Under the pieces are notes generated by a model, which saw nothing but the letters and a program-made list of their open reading frames with translations, was not told the DNA's origin and searched no databases. Shown piece after piece: positions 47,006-54,780 of a DNA stretch of 64,000 nucleotides (position 1 is the stretch's first letter; each line of letters starts with the position of its first letter). Location: positions 62,001 through 126,000 of the forward strand of contig NZ_FOTK01000008.1 of assembly GCF_900114535.1 (NCBI RefSeq), in the 5' to 3' direction. The position numbers and the translations under genes are program-made. The DNA comes from Methylobacterium pseudosasicola. Lineage in GTDB: Bacteria > Pseudomonadota > Alphaproteobacteria > Rhizobiales > Beijerinckiaceae.

Positions 47006-47031
47006 GGAACATTCCTCGCATCGCCGTCGTT
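47006..47031 (+). promoter_or_regulatory. EcfG (general stress response) promoter
   Basis: GGAAC (47006-47010), then exactly 17 bases, then CGTT (47028-47031) match the GGAAC-N16/17-CGTT consensus of EcfG-type sigma factors, which in Methylobacterium are released by the PhyR-NepR switch. It lies 52 bases before the ATG of the CsbD-like gene, a typical member of that regulon. Confidence 0.82.
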
Positions 47032-47082
47032 GCCAGTTCGATTGCGGCGCCGCCGCGAGATGATTGGACGGAAGGAAACGCC

Positions 47083-47274
47083 ATGAGCAGCACCACCGAC
47101 AAGATCAAGGGCGCCGCCAACGAGGCCCTCGGCAAGGCCAAGCAGGGCATCGGCGACGTGACCAATAACGACAAGCTGAAGGCCGAGGGTGCCGCGCAGG
47201 AGCTCAAGGGCAAGGCGCAGGGTACCGTGGGCGACGCGAAGAGCGCCGTGAAGTCGGCGACCGACAAGCTCTGA
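47083..47274 (+). CDS. CsbD-family stress protein
   Basis: A 63-residue, highly charged helical protein of the CsbD family: [20 protein letters not shown], then [20 protein letters not shown], two copies of the K-G-x-A-x-E-x-x-G-K-A-K/Q unit. Members are abundant general stress proteins, probably intrinsically flexible, of unknown mechanism. GAAGGAAA precedes the ATG. A consensus EcfG promoter at 47006-47031 drives it. The DUF1328 gene follows at 77 bases and may be co-induced. Confidence 0.92.
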   Translation: MSSTTDKIKGAANEALGKAKQGIGDVTNNDKLKAEGAAQELKGKAQGTVGDAKSAVKSATDKL

Positions 47275-47351
47275 GTTCCAACGTCTGACCGGATCGGGAT
47301 CCGCCCGCGGCGGGTTCCGATCCCGAACCGCGTGACTTTCGTGAGGTTGCC

Positions 47352-47528
47352 ATGATCGGTTGGGCTATCACGTTTCTCGTCGTCGCTCTCGTGGCGGCGC
47401 TCCTGGGCTTCGGCGGCATCGCCGGGACCGCCATCGAGGCGGCCAAGATCGTGTTCTTCGTGGCGATCGCCCTGTTCCTCGTCTCCGCCGTGTTCGGCGT
47501 GATGCGCGGGCGGTCCCCAAGACTCTGA
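47352..47528 (+). CDS. DUF1328 small membrane protein
   Basis: A 58-residue protein, mostly two transmembrane helices: [20 protein letters not shown] and [20 protein letters not shown], the exact DUF1328/YtjA pattern. Members are common in stress-induced gene sets of alphaproteobacteria; the role is unknown. GAGG stands shortly before the ATG. The stop codon lies in the first unit of a short tandem duplication (47521-47546). A terminator follows at 47568. Confidence 0.85.
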   Translation: MIGWAITFLVVALVAALLGFGGIAGTAIEAAKIVFFVAIALFLVSAVFGVMRGRSPRL

Positions 47529-47546
47529 CGACGAGACTCTGACGAC
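47521..47546. repeat. 14-base tandem duplication across the DUF1328 stop codon
   Basis: GACTCTGACGAC occurs at 47521-47532 and again at 47535-47546, spaced 14 bases apart. The first copy contains the TGA stop of the DUF1328 gene. It looks like a recent slippage duplication. Confidence 0.7.
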
Positions 47547-47567
47547 GCGCCTGACGGCGTAGGATCG

Positions 47568-47596
47568 GGGGCGGTCCAACCGGGCCGCCCCGTTTT
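47568..47596 (+). terminator. Rho-independent terminator after the DUF1328 gene
   Basis: GGGGCGGTCC (47568-47577) pairs with GGGCCGCCCC (47582-47591), with one T-G wobble and loop AACC, followed by GTTTT. It ends the CsbD-DUF1328 unit. Confidence 0.85.
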
Positions 47597-47673
47597 GTTG
47601 GGCTGAGCGCATATTCCGTTGCCGCCGCTCAACCCGTCTCGCCTGTCCGGGCCGGCTCTGGTAAGGCCGGCAC

Positions 47674-49557
47674 ATGAGTGACTTGCCGAAAGACGATGTC
47701 CCGGGGGCGCACGCCCAGCCGGACACTGAGACCACGCGAACCGAGCGCTGGAAGCCCGCCACCGACGCGGGCACCGAATCCGAGCGGAAGCCCGAAAGCT
47801 CTTCCGCAGCGAGCACGCCCCGGAAGCCGGCGGCCGAGCCCGTCGCCGACGCGGCCGAGGAAGCCGACGCTCCGACCCCGCCGGGCGAGCGCATCGCCAA
47901 GGCGATGGCCCGAGCCGGCATCGCATCCCGGCGCGACGCCGAGGCGATGATCCTGGCCGGCCGGGTCAGCGTCAACGGCGAGACCCTGACCTCGCCCGCC
48001 CGCAACGTCACCGACGACGACACGATCCTGATCGACGGCGAGCGCATGCCGGCGCGCGAGCGCAGCCGCCTGTGGATCTTCCACAAGCCGCGCGGCCTCG
48101 TGACCACGGCCCGCGACCCGGAAGGCCGCCAGACGGTGTTCGAGGTGCTGCCCGAGGACCTGCCCCGGGTGGTCGCAGTCGGCCGGCTCGACATCAACAC
48201 CGAGGGCCTGCTGCTTCTCACCAACGATGGCGGCCTCGCCAAGGTGATCGCCCATCCCGACACCGGCTGGCTGCGCCGCTACCGCGTGCGCGCCCACGGC
48301 GACACCGACCAAGCCCAGCTCGACAAGCTCGCCAACGGCGTGACCATCGACGGGATGGAATACGGCCCGGTCGAGGCGACCTTGGACCGGGTCCAGGGCG
48401 ACAATCTCTGGCTGACGCTCGGGCTGCGCGAGGGCAAGAACCGCGAGGTCAAGCGCATCCTCGAGCATCTCGGCCTGTCGGTGAACCGGTTGATCCGGCT
48501 GTCCTTCGGCCCGTTCCAGCTGGGCGATCTGGAAGTCGGCCTGGTCGAGGAGGTGCGGATGCGCGTCCTCAAGGACCAGCTCGGCAAGGCCCTGGCCGAG
48601 CAGGCCGGCGTCGATTTCGAGAGCCCGGTGCGCGAGCCGATCGGCGCCTTCGGCAGTCCCAAGAAGGCCGAGAAGAAGGTCGAGCGGGCGCCGTCCGCCG
48701 GCCGTAACGCCGCGCGCCCCGCGCCGGCGCCTCGGGTATCCACCGGGGGGACCGGGTCCGGCCCGCGCAACTCGGCTTGGCGGGCCGACGAGGATTCCGG
48801 CAAGCCGCGCGCCGCCCGCGTGCCGCGCCGGGGCGCGAATCCGCGTGCCTCGCAGGCGGCCGCGGCCGAGCGCGGCCATGAGCGGGTCGGGTCGTTCCAG
48901 AAGGGTGATCGCCGGGTCGTGGTCGAGCGCCTGTCGGCGAGCCCGGTCGCGCCGGTGGCCGAGGAGAAGCCGCGTCGCCGCTACGCCGACCGCGGCGCGC
49001 CCGAGGGTGGGCAGCGGAGCTCGGCGGGCCGTCCGGATCGCGACAGCTGGGGCAACCGCGGACCGTCGCCGCGGGGCGACCGGGGCGCGGGTGACCGTCC
49101 GAGCTACGGCGACCGTTCGGGACCGCGCGAATCGGCGCGGGGCGCATCCGGCCCGCGGGACGATGCACGCCGGGACGACCGCCGTGACTCGCGGCCGGGC
49201 GGACGAGGCGATCGGCCCTACGGCGCTGGAACCGGCGACGGTGCACCGCGCGGCCAGGGCGGTTTTCGCGGCGAGCGATCCGGCGACGGTGCGCCGCGCG
49301 GCCAGAGCGGATTTCGTGGCGAGCGGTCCGGCGGTGGGGGCAAGCCCGCTTTCGGCGGCCCGAAGCCCGGAGGCGGAGCGCGCCCCGGCGGCAGGCCCGG
49401 CGGCTTTGCGGGCAAGAGCGCTGGCGGCTTCGCCGGCAAGGGTCCCGGTGCCAAGCCGGGCGGGCGTCCCGGCGGCTTCAAGGGTGGTGGTAAGCCCGGC
49501 GGCGCGAGGCCCAGCGGTGGCGGCGGCGGCGGTGGGCGTCCGCCGCGCGGTCGATGA
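47674..49557 (+). CDS. rRNA pseudouridine synthase, RluB/RsuA type, with long RGG-rich tail
   Basis: Converts uridine to pseudouridine in rRNA. The 627 residues comprise a charged N-terminal extension (1-70) and an S4 RNA-binding domain (about 72-118, RIAKAMARAGIASRRDAEAMILAG). The catalytic domain (about 130-310) has the essential aspartate in VGRLDINTEGLLLLTNDG and REGKNREVKRILEHLGL. A tail of about 300 residues follows, disordered and rich in R, G, S, P and D, with RGG-like units and a 16-residue tandem repeat. Typical family members are about 250-300 residues. The large tail probably adds RNA binding or self-association. Its stop overlaps the rsmD ATG. Confidence 0.9.
   Translation: MSDLPKDDVPGAHAQPDTETTRTERWKPATDAGTESERKPESSSAASTPRKPAAEPVADAAEEADAPTPPGERIAKAMARAGIASRRDAEAMILAGRVSVNGETLTSPARNVTDDDTILIDGERMPARERSRLWIFHKPRGLVTTARDPEGRQTVFEVLPEDLPRVVAVGRLDINTEGLLLLTNDGGLAKVIAHPDTGWLRRYRVRAHGDTDQAQLDKLANGVTIDGMEYGPVEATLDRVQGDNLWLTLGLREGKNREVKRILEHLGLSVNRLIRLSFGPFQLGDLEVGLVEEVRMRVLKDQLGKALAEQAGVDFESPVREPIGAFGSPKKAEKKVERAPSAGRNAARPAPAPRVSTGGTGSGPRNSAWRADEDSGKPRAARVPRRGANPRASQAAAAERGHERVGSFQKGDRRVVVERLSASPVAPVAEEKPRRRYADRGAPEGGQRSSAGRPDRDSWGNRGPSPRGDRGAGDRPSYGDRSGPRESARGASGPRDDARRDDRRDSRPGGRGDRPYGAGTGDGAPRGQGGFRGERSGDGAPRGQSGFRGERSGGGGKPAFGGPKPGGGARPGGRPGGFAGKSAGGFAGKGPGAKPGGRPGGFKGGGKPGGARPSGGGGGGGRPPRGR
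49234..49329 (+). repeat. Two tandem 48-base units inside the pseudouridine synthase tail
   Basis: Units 49234-49281 and 49282-49329 encode GDGAPRGQGGFRGERS and GDGAPRGQSGFRGERS, nearly identical 16-residue RGG-type repeats. The DNA units are also highly similar, showing in-frame duplication. Confidence 0.85.
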
Positions 49558-50111
49558 GGATCGTCGGCGGCGCCTGGCGCGGCCGGAAGCTCGCGACCCC
49601 ACGCACCGACGCGATCCGGCCGACTTCGGACCGGCTTCGCGAATCGCTGTTCAACGTGCTGACGCACGCCTATGACGAAGTTGTTACCGGCGCACGGGTC
49701 CTCGACCTGTTCGCCGGCACTGGCGCGCTGGGTTTCGAGGCCCTGTCGCGGGGCGCGGCCTACGCGCTCCTCGTCGATGAGGGCGCCGAGGCGCGCGCGG
49801 TGATTCGCTCCAATATCGAGGCGTTCGGCGCCGAGGGCGTGACCCGACTGTTCCGCCGCGACGCGACGCGCCTCGGGCCGGCCGGCACCACGGCGCCGTT
49901 CTCGCTGGTCTTCTGCGATCCGCCCTACAATCGCGGGCTGGCGCCCTTGGCGCTAGCGAGTGCCGCCGAAGGCGGTTGGCTGGCGCCGGCCGCCCTGGCG
50001 GTGGTGGAGGAGGCCGAGGGCGTGCAGCTCGCTTGGCCCGAGGGCTTCGCTCCATTGGAGCGGCGCGTCTACGGCGACACCGCGGTGGCGGTGGCGCGCT
50101 TCGCCGGCTGA
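49554..50111 (+). CDS. rsmD: 16S rRNA (guanine966-N2)-methyltransferase RsmD
   Basis: A SAM-dependent methyltransferase modifying G966 of 16S rRNA on assembled 30S. The 185 residues show MRIVGGAWRGRKLATP, RPTSDRLRESLFNVL, the SAM motif VLDLFAGTGALGFEALSRGA and the catalytic DPPY (FCDPPYNRG). It overlaps the pseudouridine synthase gene by four bases (ATGA), so two rRNA-modifying enzymes are made in a coupled way. This gene pair is conserved in Hyphomicrobiales. Confidence 0.95.
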   Translation: MRIVGGAWRGRKLATPRTDAIRPTSDRLRESLFNVLTHAYDEVVTGARVLDLFAGTGALGFEALSRGAAYALLVDEGAEARAVIRSNIEAFGAEGVTRLFRRDATRLGPAGTTAPFSLVFCDPPYNRGLAPLALASAAEGGWLAPAALAVVEEAEGVQLAWPEGFAPLERRVYGDTAVAVARFAG

Positions 50112-50118
50112 GCGGGGC

Positions 50119-50469
50119 TCACGGGCTCTCGTCGGCTCCGATTTCCGGCCCGACATGGATTGCGAGCCAGATCGTCGGCGCATCGGTGCGCTCGACCCGG
50201 TGGCGGCGATGGGGCTCGATCAGGAGCGTGTCGCCGGCCGTGAGCCGGCGCGGCGCCGACTCGTCGGCGAAGCGCAGCTCGGCGGACCCGGCCAGTACCG
50301 CCACCCATTCGGCGTGCGGCTGGTCGTAGTGGAAGCCCGGCGGGCTCGCCTGCCCGGTCGAGACGATGCGCTCGATCCGCAGGCCCGGCGCCGTATGCAG
50401 GACCGTGACGACCTCCTCGGACGCATCCAGGGCGAGATCCGCGAAAAGGTTCGTCAAAGTTGCAGGCAT
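50119..50469 (-). CDS. Cupin-domain protein
   Basis: A 116-residue single-cupin protein. Motif 1 GFHYDQPHAEWVAVLAG supplies two histidines and a glutamate, and motif 2 GDTLLIEPHRRHRVE supplies another histidine, so a metal site is likely. Substrate and reaction are unknown; relatives range from sugar isomerases to dioxygenases. It is convergent with rsmD (7-base gap) and lies 79 bases downstream of the XRE regulator gene on the same strand. Confidence 0.8.
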   Translation of the reverse strand: MPATLTNLFADLALDASEEVVTVLHTAPGLRIERIVSTGQASPPGFHYDQPHAEWVAVLAGSAELRFADESAPRRLTAGDTLLIEPHRRHRVERTDAPTIWLAIHVGPEIGADESP

Positions 50470-50548
50470 CGCCGGCGTCTCCCGAATCTGAGTCGCGAGA
50501 GGCCGTGTGCCGTGCGGCGGAGCCGGTCAACCGGCCCCGGCCGTCGCC

Positions 50549-51001
50549 TCAGGCCGACGGGGCCGCGGCGCCGTTGGTCGCGGACCGCTGCGCGACGGTC
50601 TCGGCGGTGCTGGTGCCATGGCCGATGCGGGCCGCGGACTTCACCAGCGCGATCACGTCCCGGCGCATCTGGTCGTCGGTGATCTGATTGTAAGCGCGCA
50701 GGAGCTCGACCGCCCCGGCCACGCGCAGCAGCGCCGGGCCGTTCTCGGTGGCGGCCTCGGGCTCGGGCTCGAAGAAGCTCGACACCGGCACGCCGAGCCG
50801 CTCGGCGATCGCCTGAAGGCGCCCGGCGCCGACGCGGTTCTTGCCGGTCTCGTACTTCTGAACCTGCTGGAAGCTGACGCCCAGCGCGCTCGCGAGGGCG
50901 GATTGGCTCAGCCCGTTGGCCGCGCGCAGGAACGCGATGCGGCTGCCGACCCCGTGATCGATGGCCGTGGTCTGCTTCGGCTTAGGGGTGGGGTTGGACA
51001 T
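50549..51001 (-). CDS. XRE-family transcriptional regulator (PhrR/PraR-like)
   Basis: A 150-residue regulator with a central HTH (about 22-75: RIAFLRAANGLSQSALASALGVSFQQVQKYETGKNRVGAGRLQAIAERLGV) and a C-terminal part LLRVAGAVELLRAYNQITDDQMRRDVIALVKSAA. The overall layout matches rhizobial PhrR/PraR-type repressors, which control quorum sensing or surface functions, but this assignment is from memory of the family. The ATG at 51001 starts MSNPTPKPKQT; an upstream in-frame ATG lacks support. Three GTGCAA/TTGCAC boxes lie in its upstream region. Confidence 0.82.
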   Translation of the reverse strand: MSNPTPKPKQTTAIDHGVGSRIAFLRAANGLSQSALASALGVSFQQVQKYETGKNRVGAGRLQAIAERLGVPVSSFFEPEPEAATENGPALLRVAGAVELLRAYNQITDDQMRRDVIALVKSAARIGHGTSTAETVAQRSATNGAAAPSA

Positions 51002-51417
51002 GATGGGAAGTCCGAACTTCTTCAGGTTGCGGCAGACGTGGTCGTGCGGACCCTGGCCGACGTTCACAACCGATAGGTGCAACATCACGCGGCCAAGGTC
51101 CAGACGTGACGCCTGTTAGTGCCACAGTGCAGCCCAGTGTGCAACGAATGGTCACGCTTGCACGATCATGCAGGGCGAACATAGCCGCCCGGGTTTCGCA
51201 ATCGCGCCAAGGCGATCGGCACACAGATCGCCGGCGGATCAATTTTGGCGATCCCCACTACGCAGGCCGGGACTTTCCGACACCGATCGCGTTCGCACGA
51301 TTGCCTGCGACGCAAATGATTCGGCCTTGCCTGGACTTTCGAGCCTCGGATCGATCCTGATCTGATCCGCGTCGGGTCTTACCGATCTGGAGGTGTGCCG
51401 ATGCGGGGTCGCGCCGC
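51002..51417. other. 416-base intergenic region upstream of the XRE gene
   Basis: No convincing gene. Small open frames lack ribosome sites and homology. The half next to the XRE gene has three GTGCAA/TTGCAC hexamers (51077-51082, 51139-51144, 51158-51163). A short inverted repeat GATCGCC/GGCGATC lies at 51226-51253. The rest, toward the 3' end of the hydrolase gene, shows no recognised signal. Confidence 0.5.
51077..51163. promoter_or_regulatory. Cluster of GTGCAA/TTGCAC boxes upstream of the XRE gene
   Basis: GTGCAA occurs at 51077-51082 and 51139-51144, with the inverted TTGCAC at 51158-51163; the last two form a 6-bp dyad with a 13-base spacer. The cluster lies about 75-160 bases upstream of the XRE ATG and could be an autoregulatory site. 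Confidence 0.35.
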
Positions 51418-52356
51418 TCAGGCGGCGGGGCCGAGCCAGTCGGTGACGATGCGGAGTTGCGCGTCGTCGAGCAGCGCGGGCGCGTGGCCGCAATCTGGGA
51501 TTTCGATCCGTTCGGTGGGCGGGCCGCGCCGGGTCATCTCCTCGGCGGTGGAGGCCAGAAGCAGTTCCGAGTGCTCGCCGCGCAGCAGCAGGACCGGACA
51601 GGTGATCGCGTCCCAGTCGCGCCACATGCTGACGCTGTAGACCCGGCCCGGCCGGAAGGCGTCGCCGATGCCCGGATCGTAATGCGGGCGCCAGCCGCCA
51701 TTGGGCTCGGGGAAGAAGCTGTGCTTGGCGATGTGGCGCCACTGCTCGTCGGTGAGCGGCCCGAAGGCCGACAGCACCGTCCGCAGACGCGACTCGCCGG
51801 AGGCGAGGTTGTGGTGCAGCCGCGGCGCATCGCGCAGCCGGGTCCCGATATGGCGGATCGGCGCCCAGGGCAGGAACGGCCCGATATCGTTGATCACCAT
51901 GCGTCGGATCGGCGTGTTGGCCGAGGCCGCCAGCACCATGCCGGTGAGGCCGCCGAGCGACGTCCCGACCCAGTCGATCTTGCCCTTGATCCGCAGGTGC
52001 CCGATCAGCGCCGCCATGTCGGCGGCGTATTGGGGCAGGCCGTAGAGTTCCGGGTCCCTCAGCCAGCCGCTCAAGCCCCGCCCGGGCAAGTCCGGGCACA
52101 CGACCCGGTAGCCCATCTTCGCCAGCCGATAGCCCAGCGGATCGAAATCCCGCCCCTGCCGGCTGAGGCCGTGGACGCAGACGACCACGTGCGGGCTGTC
52201 CGGATCGCCCCACTCGACATAGGCGATGCGGTGAAAGTCGTGCGGCGCGTAGGCGGCGAAATGGCCGGTCCGGAACGGCACGTCGGCCTCGGCGAGGTCG
52301 TCCAATCGCGGCATGGTCTCGGACACTGCGACCCCTTCGGCAGCGAGGGCAGTCAC
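51418..52356 (-). CDS. Alpha/beta hydrolase coupled to the phasin gene
   Basis: A 312-residue cytosolic alpha/beta hydrolase: oxyanion segment CVHGLSRQGRDFDPLG, nucleophile in GTSLGGLTG, acid probably in LLRGEHSELLL, histidine in PDCGHAPALL. A long cap region (about 160-240) precedes the acid. The start is a GTG whose sequence GTGA overlaps the phasin stop codon, so its translation depends on the phasin gene. This suggests a role in polyhydroxyalkanoate metabolism, perhaps an esterase or depolymerase-like enzyme, or a lactonase feeding the neighbouring acyl-CoA genes. Both are inferences. Confidence 0.85.
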   Translation of the reverse strand: MTALAAEGVAVSETMPRLDDLAEADVPFRTGHFAAYAPHDFHRIAYVEWGDPDSPHVVVCVHGLSRQGRDFDPLGYRLAKMGYRVVCPDLPGRGLSGWLRDPELYGLPQYAADMAALIGHLRIKGKIDWVGTSLGGLTGMVLAASANTPIRRMVINDIGPFLPWAPIRHIGTRLRDAPRLHHNLASGESRLRTVLSAFGPLTDEQWRHIAKHSFFPEPNGGWRPHYDPGIGDAFRPGRVYSVSMWRDWDAITCPVLLLRGEHSELLLASTAEEMTRRGPPTERIEIPDCGHAPALLDDAQLRIVTDWLGPAA

Positions 52357-52952
52357 GGGGTTTCCGTGCGGGCGGCGGCTTCGCGGGCCAGGCGGCTGGT
52401 GGTCTGATGGAGGTCGACCATCTGGTCGGTCAGGCGGCGCGACTGCTCCTGCATGAACGTGACGTGCAGGGCCGCCGCCTCACGCGCATCGGCCGCCTTG
52501 GCAAGGCGCTCGGCGAAGTCCAGGGAGGCGCGGACATTGGTGTCGGAGGCGACCAGCATCCGGTGGCCGATCTCCCGCATCGCCGCCAGGGTGTGGCCGG
52601 CATTGTCCTCGAACGCGTTGTAGAGCCGCGCGCCGGCGGCATCCCATTGCTCGCGCATCTTGCGGGCGCCCGCGACGTTGCTGTCCGAGAGCTGGTGTGC
52701 CGTCTCCCGGCTGGAGCCCATCACCGAGCGCCAGCCTTCGAAACTCTGCGTGAGCGAGGTCTCGAAGGCGTTGAGCGCCATCTCCCCGGCCTCGGCGAAA
52801 TGTTCGTAGGCTTCGCGGACCCGCGCCAGGCTACCCTCGGCGATCTCGCGCCCGGCCTGTGGCGGGACCGTCGGCAGGTTGTCGTTCTTCACAAGCCTCT
52901 CCCACGCGTCGACCGTCCCGACCGCCTTCCGCCAGGGCGCGTCCGTCGTCAA
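52353..52952 (-). CDS. Phasin-family protein
   Basis: A 199-residue helical protein without signal or membrane segments. The pattern YEHFAEAGEMALNAFETSLTQSFEGWRSVMGSS, then AAGARLYNAFEDNAGHTLAAMREI, matches alphaproteobacterial phasins, which coat polyhydroxyalkanoate granules and prevent coalescence. The start is a TTG (LTTDAPWRKA). The following hydrolase overlaps by four bases. An alternative is a phasin-like protein with no granule role; no PHA synthase is in the window. Confidence 0.8.
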   Translation of the reverse strand: MTTDAPWRKAVGTVDAWERLVKNDNLPTVPPQAGREIAEGSLARVREAYEHFAEAGEMALNAFETSLTQSFEGWRSVMGSSRETAHQLSDSNVAGARKMREQWDAAGARLYNAFEDNAGHTLAAMREIGHRMLVASDTNVRASLDFAERLAKAADAREAAALHVTFMQEQSRRLTDQMVDLHQTTSRLAREAAARTETP

Positions 52953-53123
52953 CCGCAGCCGTGTAACAGGGCCTTATCGCCTCGACAGGTTTCGGCATCC
53001 TCGCGGCGGTGTGATGACCGAGCCCGCCTGTAACCGGCACGCCGATTGACAGTCCGGAGGGACGCGACGTCATCTCATCGCCAAGCGAACGCCACGCCAG
53101 CCGCCCGATTCGAAGGCCGAAAG

Positions 53124-54776
53124 ATGACGGAGACAGATCCGCCCCGCGCGGGCGCCCACGAATCCGACCGTCATCCGTTCGAGACCGGGCTCGACCGCAA
53201 TCCGGCCAATTACGTCCCGCTGACGCCGGTGAGCCTGCTGGCCCGGGCGGCGGCCTCCGTCGGGGGGCGGGTCGCAATCATCGACGGGGCGCGGCGTCTG
53301 ACCTACGCGGACCTCTACACGCGCTGCCGCCGCCTCGCCTCCGGGCTGGCCCGGCGGGGAATCGGGCGCCTCGACACAGTGGCGATCCTGGCGCCGAACG
53401 TCGCCGAGATGATCGAGGCGCATTTCGCCGTGCCGATGCTCGGCGCCGTGCTTAACCCGCTCAACACCCGCCTGGACCCGGCGACGATCGCGTTCTCTCT
53501 CGACCATGGCGGCGCCCGGGTGCTGATCGTCGAGGCCGAGTACGGGGCGCTGGCAGCGCGGGCGCTCGCCGACCGTGCGGGGCCGATCCTGGTGGTGGAG
53601 ATCGGCACCAGCGGCATTGCCGGCGCGGTTCCCTACGAGACCCTGCTCGCGGAGGGCGACCCGGCCTATGCCTGGCCGGGCCCGGCTGACGAATGGCAGT
53701 CGCTCTGCCTGCTCTACACCTCGGGCACCACGGGCGACCCGAAGGGCGCGGTCTACAGCCATCGCGGCGCCTATCTCCAGGCGCTCGGCAACGCCGTCAC
53801 CTTCGGGTTCACGGCCGAGAGCGCCTATCTCTGGACGCTGCCGATGTTCCATTGCAGCGGCTGGTCCTACCCCTGGGCGAGCGTCGCCGCCTGCGCGACG
53901 CAGATCTGCCTGCGCAAGGTCGAGCCGGCGGCGATCTTTGCGCTGATCGCCGAGCATGGGGTGACGCATCTCTGCGGCGCGCCGATCGTGCTCTCGATGA
54001 TCGCCCACGCCCCGGCCTCCGACCGCGTGCCGTTCCGGCAGCGGGTCCGCTGCGCGGTGGGCGGCGCGGCGCCGTCCTCGACGATCATCCGCACCATGGA
54101 AGACCTCGGCTTTCAGGTGACGCATCTCTACGGCGCCACCGAGAGTTACGGCCCGGCCACGGTCTGCCTGGAACAGCCCGACTGGGCCGACCTGCCGGAC
54201 GACGACCGCTACGCCCGGATGGCCCGGCAGGGCGTGGCGCTCGCCACTCTGGAAGCCGCCATCGTGGCCGATCCGGACACCGACCAACCGGTGCTGCAGG
54301 ATGGCCTGACGGTCGGCGAGATTTGCCTGCGCGGCAATACGGTGATGAAGGGTTATCTCGGCAACCCGGACGCCACCGCGCGGGCGCTGGCCGGCGGTTG
54401 GTACCGCACCGGTGACCTCGCGGTCTGGCACCCCGACGGCTCGGTTGAGATCAAGGACCGGGCCAAGGACATCATCATCTCGGGCGGCGAGAACATCTCC
54501 AGCCTGGAGGTCGAGGAGGTGCTGATGCGCCACCCTGCGGTGATGCTGGCAGCCGTGGTCGCACGTCCGGACGCCACCTGGGGCGAGAGCCCCTGCGCGT
54601 TCCTGGAAATGAAACCGGGCGCGACCGCCCCCACCGACCGGGAGCTGATCGATTTCTGCCGGGAACGCATGGCCCGGTTCAAGGTGCCCAAGACCGTGGT
54701 GTTCGGCCCCCTGCCAAAAACCTCGACCGGCAAGATCCAGAAATTCGTCCTGCGTGAGCAGGCACGCGCGCTTTAA
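53124..54776 (+). CDS. Acyl-CoA synthetase (AMP-forming), LvaE-like role proposed
   Basis: Activates a carboxylic acid to its CoA thioester via an acyl-adenylate. The 550 residues contain the P-loop-like LLYTSGTTGDPKGAVYSH, the YGATES motif, WYRTGDLAVWHPDGSVEIKDR, and the C-terminal lysine in PKTSTGKIQKF. The layout resembles medium-chain and DmdB-type ligases. AAGG stands before the ATG at 53124. It is convergent with the DUF6285-kinase-SDR-thiolase genes (4-base gap) and would supply their CoA substrate. In the P. putida levulinate pathway the equivalent step is LvaE. Confidence 0.9.
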   Translation: MTETDPPRAGAHESDRHPFETGLDRNPANYVPLTPVSLLARAAASVGGRVAIIDGARRLTYADLYTRCRRLASGLARRGIGRLDTVAILAPNVAEMIEAHFAVPMLGAVLNPLNTRLDPATIAFSLDHGGARVLIVEAEYGALAARALADRAGPILVVEIGTSGIAGAVPYETLLAEGDPAYAWPGPADEWQSLCLLYTSGTTGDPKGAVYSHRGAYLQALGNAVTFGFTAESAYLWTLPMFHCSGWSYPWASVAACATQICLRKVEPAAIFALIAEHGVTHLCGAPIVLSMIAHAPASDRVPFRQRVRCAVGGAAPSSTIIRTMEDLGFQVTHLYGATESYGPATVCLEQPDWADLPDDDRYARMARQGVALATLEAAIVADPDTDQPVLQDGLTVGEICLRGNTVMKGYLGNPDATARALAGGWYRTGDLAVWHPDGSVEIKDRAKDIIISGGENISSLEVEEVLMRHPAVMLAAVVARPDATWGESPCAFLEMKPGATAPTDRELIDFCRERMARFKVPKTVVFGPLPKTSTGKIQKFVLREQARAL

Positions 54777-54780
54777 GACG

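Noticed and set aside
47629..49602. A 657-codon Ala/Arg/Gly-rich open frame on the minus strand
   Set aside because: Antisense of the pseudouridine synthase and its RGG tail, whose repetitive GC-rich codons keep all frames open.
51106..51360. An 84-codon plus-strand open frame in the gap upstream of the XRE gene
   Set aside because: No ribosome-binding site, no hydrophobic pattern and no family resemblance; it overlaps likely regulatory boxes.
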